64,000 nt of DNA from Bartonella sp. DB5-6 (GTDB lineage Bacteria; Pseudomonadota; Alphaproteobacteria; Rhizobiales; Rhizobiaceae): the NCBI RefSeq assembly GCF_000278115.1, contig NZ_JH725114.1:189409-253408 (forward strand), read 5' to 3'. The notes below the pieces were generated by a model. It was not told the DNA's origin, did not search any database, and saw only the letters and a program-made list of their open reading frames with translations. This document shows, in pieces, positions 51,769 to 60,234 of this stretch (position 1 is its first letter; the number at the start of each line of letters is the position of its first letter). Position numbers and translations under genes: made by a program.

Positions 51769-52079
51769 TTACTTTACACACTGTTTTTTAGTTCTAGATG
51801 TCTTACCACCTTTAAAGGAGGAAGAAGCTTTTCTGCGGGTCGTTGCACGTCTCACCGATAATGGTTCAGATCATCGAGGTTTAACATAAATTGTTTTAGA
51901 ATAATCAGCCATTTCAAGCTTATCCTCGACGCTGTCCTCTTCCTCCTTTATATTCTTTTAAAAGCTTTAATCCCCTTAGCAACATCGCACATTAATTCAG
52001 AAGCCTTACCACGCACAAAAAGTACAAGGGCAATCAATAAAATGACAATTAAATGCGCTGGTGAAAGAATATTACCCAT
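51769..52079 (-). pseudogene. tatA: tatA pseudogene (frameshift and stop)
   Basis: TatA forms the Tat pore. From the ATG at 52079 the frame reads 43 residues: membrane helix [17 protein letters not shown] and amphipathic helix [17 protein letters not shown], then TAA. One missing base near 51955 would restore the acidic/basic tail in the next frame (EEEDSVEDKLEMADYSK). A further in-frame TGA interrupts that tail before it ends at 51769. The conserved Phe-Gly before the hinge is Phe-Val here. A short TatA could survive, but with tatC broken I call it a pseudogene. Confidence 0.75.
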
Positions 52080-52512
52080 CACTCCCTTTTACTGCTTTTA
52101 AATTTGATTTCATTTGTTCATGCTCACTTTGAAGGAATTATAGCTATATCTTACCTGTATATTTTCTTCTCAAGTCAAAGGCAATCACACAATTTTTATA
52201 TTGCAAACTAACTTTTTAGCCTTTCTCTTCTTGCACTTAGCGTATTATAATAAACTCAGATAGATTAAAAATAGCAAACCTCCCCAAACAAAATTCAAAA
52301 GGCTTGAAAACTCTTTTCTTAAAGAAGCTTCATCTGTATTGTGATATTTCTCTGCCTATCATTGATTAATAAGCTCTCATTTTATTTGAGATAGCTTATA
52401 CATCTTGTTAGCTTTCTTAAAAGCTATAACAAAACTTTTGCCAACACAAAAGCCGCTGTTCTATGTTAAAAAAAGACTTGGTAAACAATCATACATGTGG
52501 TAGATTCCGCCC
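52080..52512. other. Non-coding spacer between tatA and rlmJ
   Basis: About 430 AT-rich bases between divergent genes; it should hold the promoters of the former tat operon and of rlmJ. No gene seen. Confidence 0.55.
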
Positions 52513-53376
52513 ATGAATTATCGGCATATTTACCATGCTGGCAATTTTGCTGATGTTTTTAAACACATTATTGTCACCCGTATTGTAGAATATCTTAAAC
52601 GTAAAGAAAAAGCTTTTCGGGTTATAGACACACATGCTGGAATCGGTATTTATGATCTCTCCTCTTTAGAAGCACATAAAACAGGGGAGTGGCGGGAAGG
52701 TGTCCAACGGCTTTTTTCAGCTCCTGTCCCAGAAAACTTAAAAGCACTCCTTTGTCCATGGTATGATATTATTTATGCTCTCAACGAGGAGAAAAAAGAA
52801 ATCATATTCTATCCTGGCTCTCCCTTTCTTATTCGTAAATTATTGCGTAAACAAGATCGACTAATCGCAATTGAATTACACGATGAAGATTATCACATTT
52901 TAGCAAAAAAATTTGCCGGTGATTACCAAACAAAAGTTCTGCATTTAGATGGTTGGCTTTCTTTAAATGCTCATTTGCCACCTAAGGAAAAACGCGGATT
53001 TATTCTCGTTGACCCCCCGTTTGAAAAACCTGGTGAATTTTCTCGTCTTATTGAAGGATTGATTAAAGCGTATCGCCGTTTCTCTAGAGGAATTTATGCT
53101 TTATGGTATCCTGTTAAATATGACAAAGACATTGAAAATTTTCTTCACGCACTTTATCAAACGGGAATTCCAAAAATTTTACAACTCGAAATGCGTATTC
53201 GAAAAAGTTCAATACCACCTACAATGAATGGAAGTGGTATGATTCTTATCAACCCCCCCTATCTTTTGGAAGAAGAAATGAAAAAACTTAGCCCCTTTCT
53301 TATCAACCGTCTTGGACAAGACAAAAATGCAAGGGTGATTCATAAATGGCTCCAGAAAGAACATCCATTATGTTAG
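52513..53376 (+). CDS. rlmJ: 23S rRNA (adenine-2030-N6)-methyltransferase RlmJ
   Basis: RlmJ methylates A2030 of 23S rRNA. The 287-residue product has the family start MNYRHIYHAGNFADVFKHII, the SAM region VIDTHAGIGIYDL, and the N6-adenine catalytic motif LVDPPFEKPGEF. Also present are GIYALWYPVKYDKDIENF and SGMILINPPYLLEEEM. The ATG at 52513 is fixed by the conserved start. It stands alone on the plus strand. Confidence 0.94.
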   Translation: MNYRHIYHAGNFADVFKHIIVTRIVEYLKRKEKAFRVIDTHAGIGIYDLSSLEAHKTGEWREGVQRLFSAPVPENLKALLCPWYDIIYALNEEKKEIIFYPGSPFLIRKLLRKQDRLIAIELHDEDYHILAKKFAGDYQTKVLHLDGWLSLNAHLPPKEKRGFILVDPPFEKPGEFSRLIEGLIKAYRRFSRGIYALWYPVKYDKDIENFLHALYQTGIPKILQLEMRIRKSSIPPTMNGSGMILINPPYLLEEEMKKLSPFLINRLGQDKNARVIHKWLQKEHPLC

Positions 53377-53774
53377 ACACTTTCCCTTTATGTCATTTTA
53401 AATAAAAATATTTTTCGTAAAAATCAAAAGCATTAAGTGGCTCAAAAGTATTTTCAGACCAAGCTATTGGATTCTTTGATTTTACCATATCACCCTGAAT
53501 GCACAGCATAGTCAGCAGTACAGATTTGATTTTTAATAAAATCTATTTTATGTAGCCTTCCACCATCACAGATTTATTATTCTTAATAGATAAAGTTGGC
53601 TAACTCGTAAATTATCATCAGAGATCCCTTCAAGTTTTTTATGCAAAGTAATATCGAATGAGTTTATGTTATAATGTGTTATTTATAGAAAAATAATTAC
53701 AAGCACATAAGTAGTAGCATTTGATGGATAGAACATCACATATGAAAAGCATAAAACATTCTTGGATAAACTGA
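53377..53774. other. Non-coding spacer before uvrC
   Basis: About 400 AT-rich bases with no supported gene; it presumably includes the uvrC promoter. Confidence 0.55.
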
Positions 53775-55760
53775 ATGATCCTGAAAAAAAACACAGCTTA
53801 TCCTCAAAATGAACGAGAAAAGCTTCCCTTTCTTTCTCATATTACATGGGATAAAGCCAATCAAGAAAATGTTAAAGAGCAATTCAAAGCTACCAAGCTC
53901 ATACAAGAGTTTGTCAAACATCTTCCGCATAAGCCGGGGGTTTATCGTATGGTTGATGAAAATGGTGATATTCTCTATGTTGGAAAAGCACGTAATCTTA
54001 AAAAACGCGTTGCAAACTATGCTCGTGAACAAGGGCACAACAACCGTATTGCCCGTATGATTCGTGCTACATACCATATGGAATTTGTTGTTACTCGCAC
54101 AGAAACAGAAGCACTGCTTTTAGAAGCTAATCTCATCAAAAGATTGCATCCACGTTTTAATGTATTACTGCGTGATGATAAAAGCTTCCCTTATATCATT
54201 ATTACTGATGATCATCGAGCACCTGCACTTTACAAACATCGTGGTGCCCGAACACGAAAAGCCGATTATTTTGGACCTTTCGCTTCTTCAGGTGCAGTTA
54301 CACAAACAATTAACGTTTTACAACGTGCTTTTTTATTACGCACCTGTACCGATTCAGTTTTTGAAAACCGTACACGCCCCTGTTTACTTTACCAAATTAA
54401 ACGCTGTTCTGCTCCCTGTACACATGAAATCAATGACAATGACTATAAAGAGCTCGTTAGAGGAGCAAAAGCTTTTCTTTCTGGAAAAAGCCAATACGTT
54501 AAAAATTATATGGTTCAAGCTATGCATAAAGCCGCAGAAAACCTCGATTTTGAACAAGCAGCAACCTATCGTGACCGCTTATCGGCTCTCTCTCACATAC
54601 AAAGCCATCAAGGCATTAATCCTCAAACGATAAAAGAAGCAGATGTATTTGCGATTGCACAACGGGGAGGAGTAACCTGCATTCAAGTGTTCTTTTTTCG
54701 CATGGGACAAAATTGGGGAAACAGAGCCTATTTCCCTAAAGCAGATCCATCCTTTTCTAGTGGTGAAATTTTAGCGAGTTTCCTCTCCCAATTTTATGAT
54801 GATAATCCTCTTCCAAAACTCATTCTTTTATCTGAATCAATTGAAGAAAAGGCGCTTTTTGCGGAGGCGTTTAGTCTAAAAGCAAATCGCAAAATATTTC
54901 TCTCTTTGCCCAAACAAGGTGAACGCAAAACCCTTGTTAACCATGCCTATATCAATGCTCATGAAGCACTTGGACACAAGCTTGCCGAAACAGCCACACA
55001 TAAAAAATTACTTCAAGGGCTTGCTGAAATATTTCAACTACCTCATACTCCATGCCGTGTAGAAGTCTATGATAATTCTCATATTATGGGAACAAATGCA
55101 GTAGGTGCGATGATTGTTGCGGGACAAATGGGATTTGTTAAAAATCAATATCGTAAGTTCAACATCCGTTCGACAGATATCACACCTGGTGACGATTTTG
55201 CTATGATGAAAGAAGTCATTAAACGAAGATTTTCACGTCTTATCAAGGAACATGATCTTCCTAATAAAAGCAATAACATAAAAAATCAAAACGATGAGCC
55301 TTTTCCTCTTTGGCCTGATCTTATATTAATCGATGGCGGAGAAGGACAAATAAACAGTGTGCATACAATATTATCTGAATTAAAATTAGATAATTTTATC
55401 ACGGTTATTGGGATAGCTAAAGGCGCTGACCGTAATGCGGGGCGTGAACGGTTTTTTATAAAGGGAAAAATGCCCTTTACACTTCCTCCACGTGATCCTA
55501 TCCTTTATTTTTTGCAACGTCTACGCGATGAAGCGCACCGCTTTGCAATTGGAACGCATAGAGCAAAACGAAAAAAATCAGTGTTTAAAAATCCTCTTGA
55601 TGAAATAGAAAATATCGGTCCAACTAGAAAGCGCGCATTGCTTCATCATTTTGGAAGTGCAAAAGCTGTCGCCAGTGCTTCACTCGAAGATTTAATAAAA
55701 GTCACAGGCATTTCTATTATGATTGCACAAAAAATTCATAATCATTTTAATAAAAAATAA
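53775..55760 (+). CDS. uvrC: Excinuclease ABC subunit C
   Basis: UvrC makes both incisions in nucleotide excision repair. The 661-residue product has a non-conserved N-terminal ~45 residues. The GIY-YIG nuclease domain (about 52-130: [20 protein letters not shown]) and the UVR motif (about 235-270, [20 protein letters not shown]) follow. Next is the RNase H-like second nuclease with [18 protein letters not shown] and [13 protein letters not shown]. Two C-terminal helix-hairpin-helix motifs ([17 protein letters not shown]) end the protein. It precedes pgsA, the usual uvrC-pgsA pair. Confidence 0.96.
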   Translation: MILKKNTAYPQNEREKLPFLSHITWDKANQENVKEQFKATKLIQEFVKHLPHKPGVYRMVDENGDILYVGKARNLKKRVANYAREQGHNNRIARMIRATYHMEFVVTRTETEALLLEANLIKRLHPRFNVLLRDDKSFPYIIITDDHRAPALYKHRGARTRKADYFGPFASSGAVTQTINVLQRAFLLRTCTDSVFENRTRPCLLYQIKRCSAPCTHEINDNDYKELVRGAKAFLSGKSQYVKNYMVQAMHKAAENLDFEQAATYRDRLSALSHIQSHQGINPQTIKEADVFAIAQRGGVTCIQVFFFRMGQNWGNRAYFPKADPSFSSGEILASFLSQFYDDNPLPKLILLSESIEEKALFAEAFSLKANRKIFLSLPKQGERKTLVNHAYINAHEALGHKLAETATHKKLLQGLAEIFQLPHTPCRVEVYDNSHIMGTNAVGAMIVAGQMGFVKNQYRKFNIRSTDITPGDDFAMMKEVIKRRFSRLIKEHDLPNKSNNIKNQNDEPFPLWPDLILIDGGEGQINSVHTILSELKLDNFITVIGIAKGADRNAGRERFFIKGKMPFTLPPRDPILYFLQRLRDEAHRFAIGTHRAKRKKSVFKNPLDEIENIGPTRKRALLHHFGSAKAVASASLEDLIKVTGISIMIAQKIHNHFNKK

Positions 55761-55833
55761 GCTTGTTTCATAATCTTTGCCTTGTTACGTTTATCAAATA
55801 AATCATATTTTACAAAGAATTGAAAATGGCTCT

Positions 55834-56415
55834 ATGAAAAATCATACTTTTTCTTTTCCAAATATTCTCACTTATGCACGGATTATCGCGGTGCCAATGG
55901 TTGTTGCATGCTTTTTTTTAGAAGGACGACTACAATCAAGCGATATTGCACGTTGGATTGCCGTTTCTATTTTTATTGTTGCATCTATTACTGACTTTCT
56001 TGATGGTTACCTTGCTCGTATTTGGGAACAAACCTCTAATATTGGTCGCATGTTGGATCCAATTGCAGATAAGCTTCTCGTATCTGCCTGTTTGCTCTTG
56101 CTTGCTGCAGACAGTACCATTGCTGGCTGGACATTATGGGCAGCTATTATCATTCTTTGTCGAGAAATTCTTGTATCAGGATTACGTGAATACTTAGCTG
56201 AATTAAAAGTCAGTGTTCCTGTCTCTCGCCTTGCAAAATGGAAAACTTTTGTACAAATGATAGCCATCGTTTTTCTCTTATCGGGACCGGCTGGTAATAA
56301 AGTTTTCCCTTACACAGTGGAATTTGGCATCACTATGCTGTGGATTGCTGCTCTCCTTACGTTGTGGACAGGATGGGATTATTTCCGTGCAGGCTTAAAA
56401 CATGTCATTACATGA
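55834..56415 (+). CDS. pgsA: CDP-diacylglycerol-glycerol-3-phosphate 3-phosphatidyltransferase
   Basis: PgsA makes phosphatidylglycerol phosphate at the inner membrane. The 193-residue product, from the ATG at 55834 (MKNHTFSFPNILTYARI), has about five membrane helices. The CDP-alcohol phosphotransferase signature is complete: DG..AR........G...D...D within FLDGYLARIWEQTSNIGRML and DPIAD. An upstream TTG start would overlap the spacer after uvrC without support. A strong terminator follows. Confidence 0.95.
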   Translation: MKNHTFSFPNILTYARIIAVPMVVACFFLEGRLQSSDIARWIAVSIFIVASITDFLDGYLARIWEQTSNIGRMLDPIADKLLVSACLLLLAADSTIAGWTLWAAIIILCREILVSGLREYLAELKVSVPVSRLAKWKTFVQMIAIVFLLSGPAGNKVFPYTVEFGITMLWIAALLTLWTGWDYFRAGLKHVIT

Positions 56416-56467
56416 AAAATGCTGAACTCCACGAGTGCTTTCAAAGAAAGCCATAATCTCATAGGAA

Positions 56468-56506
56468 GAATCCCGAAACAAAATGTTTTGGGGTTCTCTT
56501 TTTTAT
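56468..56506 (+). terminator. Rho-independent terminator of uvrC-pgsA
   Basis: A 13-bp stem (56468-56480 with 56484-56496, two G-T pairs) and a 3-base loop are followed on the plus strand by TCTTTTTTAT. It lies about 50 bases after pgsA and 12 bases before the convergent ndk stop. Confidence 0.85.
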
Positions 56507-56517
56507 ACGTGCTTCTA

Positions 56518-56940
56518 TTAACCAACAATTTCCATTTCAGAAAACCAAAAAGAAATTTCTATTTTTGCAGTTTCAGCGCTATCTGAACCATGAACAGAAT
56601 TTTCGCCAATCGACAAAGCATGGACTTTACGAATTGTCCCTTCCTGTGCATCCATAGGATTTGTAGCCCCCATCACTTCACGGTTTTTAGCTATTGCATT
56701 TTCTCCTTCTAAAACCTGTACAACTGTTGGACCAGAAGACATAAAATCAACCAATTCGCTAAAAAATGGGCGTTCCCTATGGACTGCATAAAACCTTTCA
56801 GCTTCACGCCGACTCATCCACACACGTTTAGAAGCAACAATACGCAGCCCCGCTTCTTCAAGCATTTTTGTAATTTCCCCTGTCAAATTACGACGCGTTG
56901 CATCGGGTTTAATCATCGAAAAAGTACGTTCTACAGCCAT
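56518..56940 (-). CDS. ndk: Nucleoside diphosphate kinase
   Basis: NDK equilibrates nucleoside di- and triphosphates through a phosphohistidine. The 140-residue product has [18 protein letters not shown], the [14 protein letters not shown] segment and the active-site region [17 protein letters not shown] with its histidine. Length and sequence are normal. It is convergent with pgsA. Confidence 0.97.
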   Translation of the reverse strand: MAVERTFSMIKPDATRRNLTGEITKMLEEAGLRIVASKRVWMSRREAERFYAVHRERPFFSELVDFMSSGPTVVQVLEGENAIAKNREVMGATNPMDAQEGTIRKVHALSIGENSVHGSDSAETAKIEISFWFSEMEIVG

Positions 56941-57284
56941 TTAAACACCTTTATTGTATTCATAATATTATCTAGCCGTTCTATAGCGATCCAGAAGCCT
57001 TTTGCCAAGTGACTATAGAAAAATCCGCACCAATTTTCAAAAATGCGTAATTAATCATAAAACAAACTTCAATAAAAAAATAGAAATACCGATGGTAGCC
57101 GATACTTTCAAAACAATACCATTTCACAAAAGCTAGATCTATTTTTATAGACAGAAGCACCGCTTTCATAAAGATTTATCATTAAAGGGAAAGAGAAAAA
57201 TATAGCAGGCAGCAAAGCATATAAACTCTATAAAAAGCGGTTTTCTCTCAAAGAACGTTGCCTAGATATCCAGTGGATACGTGC
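56941..57284. other. Spacer between ndk and the autotransporter array
   Basis: About 340 AT-rich bases with no supported gene. Its left part should hold the ndk promoter. The identical block shared with the third autotransporter begins right after, at 57285. Confidence 0.55.
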
Positions 57285-58160
57285 AAAACGACTCTACATT
57301 TAAAGACGATCCGAGAACAAAGATACGCTCAAAAACTATATCGTACCCCCAAAATACCTTGGAGTAACTGCTTCGTCTTACTTCCTTTAACATAATGTGC
57401 TTCCGCATAAAGCTTTAATTTGTTACTGACTAAACTGCTCAAACCAACTCCTAACTTACCCGCATTCCCTGATAAGTCTGTAGTAAATTTATGTAGTTTA
57501 TTAATCATCGTTTGATTGTTATCCTTATTCTCACGCAACCATGCTGCCGTAATATAGATTAGAGATGAAGTATCTATGCCTAATCCAAATTCATACCCTA
57601 AAGATAATCCAACCTCACTGCGCAATGAAGCCGATGGGCTCATATCGCCTATCATGTTGTTGGAAAGCTTGATTCCTTTACCTTCAGCTTGCAGCCAAGT
57701 TAAGTTTGCATAGGGCTGCAGCCAACCGCTCTGTGCTGTCTTAATACGATAACCGGCTTCAAATGACGCCCCTACTGCCCATTGAGTATAATTTCCTTCA
57801 ATATCTAAACCGTTCGTCGAAACAGCCTTCAGACCATTTTGATAATGATTGTATTTCAAGATACTATCTAGATACCATCCACTATGATCAAAATAAGAGG
57901 CATAGGCACCAACGCTATAAGTGTTTATGTTACTTATACCACCTCGTGCATGCGCTACACGTGCTTGATCATAACTTCCAAAACCACCAATATAAAGCTC
58001 TCCATTCATCAGCTCGCTTAAACCAGTTATCCCTAAAACTATACCCGTCTGCTCAAGCTTAAAATCTGTATGATCTTTTGCAATATTTTCTTTACTCTTA
58101 ATTGCATATGTCCATAGCGCCGCATTTTTCTTATTTCTGTCTAGAATCCCTCTCCCCACA
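57285..58160. repeat. Direct repeat block, copy 1 (autotransporter barrel end)
   Basis: Every base compared from 57285 to 58160 is the same as 63125 to 64000 (constant offset 5840), covering the whole beta-barrel coding end plus 44 bases past the stop. The bases just before 57285 differ from those before 63125, so this is one exact boundary. The other boundary lies beyond the window for copy 2. Confidence 0.95.
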
Positions 58161-59845
58161 CGTACAGCTTGTAACTCATTGTGAAAGACAAGCTGAGGAG
58201 CCACAGACATAGACAACACAGCATCCGTAGAGGGAGTAGTCAAAAAGTTAGAAACTGAAGGTTCCTGCCCTAATTGTGTAAAAGATTGATCCTGATTACT
58301 CGAACGCAAAATCATCTGATTGCCTAAAGATGAAGCATCTACAAAAACAACAGACTGCTGCTCGTGATTTTCTGAAGGAACAGAAAGCTGTGCTTCTCTC
58401 AAATGCCGTGGAGGTCTTAGTTTTGGTGCTTTGTTGCGCTTTCTTGTAGCATTAGTATTTCTACGAGACTGCGTACTTTTTTCCACATTCGTAGATGAAG
58501 AAACTGAAAAAGTAGTAACTTTGGGTTTCCTGCTTATGCGCAGAGAGGGAAACTCCGAAGAACTTGATCTACCATCTGCCATGCCTAAATACCAAGTTGT
58601 AGTACCACCACTAGACTCTGCGTCTCTTTCTCTTTTATACAAACCATACACAAAAGTCCCACCATCAACAGCTTCAATTGCCCTGCCAGCACTATTTGCC
58701 AGCGTAAAATTAGCTCCTCCGTTGGGACTCCTATCGGTAATTAACGGGATCTCAGTAACCAAACTATTGTTTTGTGAAAGAGGACCTGTAATTTCGTGAC
58801 CAGAATCAGAAACGCTTATTTTGTGATTACCTGTACCATTCTCAATGAATAAGTAATCGCTACTATCACCCGTAGCACTAATATTAAAATTAAAGTGTAA
58901 ACTGCCTGAAAGAATCATAACATGAAGTGAAATATGACGCGGTTCATACGTAATAGAAGTAAAATTAACAGTACCTCCCTTCCCACTTAAACTCTCAATA
59001 TCGATCTGAGATTTTTTTGTGTTATCCCGCTCACCAACCCCAAATAGCCACTCATTAGCCCTTCCACCCACAGAAATTTTTTCTTTTTTGATATGATTTG
59101 TCCTATCACCGGCAAATAAATAAAGACATCCGCTATCATTGACCTCTATTTCTCCGATCAATTCCGCACCAACATGTACCCACGAGCTGGCAGAATTATT
59201 AATTTTTAGAGTATCGACAATACCACCAGGATACACTACTTGAACGGCATTATCACCTAAGGTAGTACTAGTAGCCATCGCTTCTGCTAAAATGTGCTGC
59301 CTACCGTTCTTAGAAACCGTAGTATTTTCTGCAAAACCACCAGCATTTTTTTTGCTCCCCATATAAAGATTTTGTTCTCCCCCTTGCATAACCTTTGTAT
59401 TCCAAGCCTTTCCTCCATCATATATATTCTGCTGCCCTACTACTTCATCCGTACCAGAAACTGTGGCATCATATGCACTACTTTGCTTCTCTACGCTTTC
59501 AAAATTTATAATGCTTTTTTCTTCGAAAACTAACTGCTTGCCACCGAGTATTTTAGTATTCATAGCAGTCCCTGCGCGCGTAACTATTTGCATCCCGCCT
59601 TTTTGAACAGTCGCTCCCACTGAAGTCCCACTATTATCAACAATCTCTACACCACCATCGCCAATTATAATATTATTACTGAGCGGAAATGTAATCAGTG
59701 CTGAACCTTTTGGTACAGTTGTTCCATTCGTTATATATTCCATACTTGTTAATTCTCTATTTTTTCTCTCAATCGCGCTTGCCATTTGCACAAGACAACT
59801 ACTGATTATTAATACTGAGAAACCTAATTTGCATTTATGCCGCAT
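57329..59845 (-). CDS. AIDA-type autotransporter 1
   Basis: A type V secreted surface protein. The 838-residue product (ATG at 59845, GGAG 7 bases upstream) has a signal peptide (to about residue 24, VLIISSCLVQMASA). The passenger is built of AIDA-like beta-helix repeats (GGxQxV / xNTxVxxGG; about 40-420). An unusually basic linker lies at about 430-520 (NATRKRNKAPKLRPP), followed by a C-terminal beta-barrel (about 560-838) ending in GVRYSF with the terminal Phe expected by BamA. It resembles Bartonella inducible-type autotransporters; ligand unknown. Confidence 0.88.
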   Translation of the reverse strand: MRHKCKLGFSVLIISSCLVQMASAIERKNRELTSMEYITNGTTVPKGSALITFPLSNNIIIGDGGVEIVDNSGTSVGATVQKGGMQIVTRAGTAMNTKILGGKQLVFEEKSIINFESVEKQSSAYDATVSGTDEVVGQQNIYDGGKAWNTKVMQGGEQNLYMGSKKNAGGFAENTTVSKNGRQHILAEAMATSTTLGDNAVQVVYPGGIVDTLKINNSASSWVHVGAELIGEIEVNDSGCLYLFAGDRTNHIKKEKISVGGRANEWLFGVGERDNTKKSQIDIESLSGKGGTVNFTSITYEPRHISLHVMILSGSLHFNFNISATGDSSDYLFIENGTGNHKISVSDSGHEITGPLSQNNSLVTEIPLITDRSPNGGANFTLANSAGRAIEAVDGGTFVYGLYKRERDAESSGGTTTWYLGMADGRSSSSEFPSLRISRKPKVTTFSVSSSTNVEKSTQSRRNTNATRKRNKAPKLRPPRHLREAQLSVPSENHEQQSVVFVDASSLGNQMILRSSNQDQSFTQLGQEPSVSNFLTTPSTDAVLSMSVAPQLVFHNELQAVRVGRGILDRNKKNAALWTYAIKSKENIAKDHTDFKLEQTGIVLGITGLSELMNGELYIGGFGSYDQARVAHARGGISNINTYSVGAYASYFDHSGWYLDSILKYNHYQNGLKAVSTNGLDIEGNYTQWAVGASFEAGYRIKTAQSGWLQPYANLTWLQAEGKGIKLSNNMIGDMSPSASLRSEVGLSLGYEFGLGIDTSSLIYITAAWLRENKDNNQTMINKLHKFTTDLSGNAGKLGVGLSSLVSNKLKLYAEAHYVKGSKTKQLLQGILGVRYSF

Positions 59846-60234
59846 ATACACACTCCATTCTCAATCATCAGACAAATATCCCTCAACTACATAGACAGTC
59901 TATCTTAGATTGTGTCATAATGTGTTTTATTTATGGCTAAATGCACTTTTAGTGTGTAATTTATTTTTCGCAATCATAAATTGCAAAGCTGTAAAGCACT
60001 AGGAACTATTCCAGTCTAAAGCTGTATAACTTCACAAAATTCAAATTGTGCCCTTATGTTCAGGGCACAATTTACAAGACTTGCAATAATAAATGAAGAA
60101 ACGATGGCACCTTTAACAGAGCACAAGATCATTCTCAATGTTTATATGCTCTCAAGAATGCATAGACAACATTCAATGTTTAGTTCACGAAGACAATAAG
60201 ATTTCTAAGATTAATTAGTGCGCAAAACACATAT
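59846..60234. other. Spacer between autotransporters 1 and 2
   Basis: About 390 bases holding the promoter region of autotransporter 1 and the 3' end region of autotransporter 2. The only distinct structure is the hairpin at 60043-60073. No gene seen. Confidence 0.55.
60043..60073. terminator. Perfect 12-bp inverted repeat, possible terminator
   Basis: AAATTGTGCCCT pairs perfectly with its complement across a 7-base loop. It lies about 160 bases past the stop of autotransporter 2 and about 200 bases before the start of autotransporter 1. The T-run after it is weak, so it may be a terminator or a regulator-binding palindrome. Confidence 0.45.
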
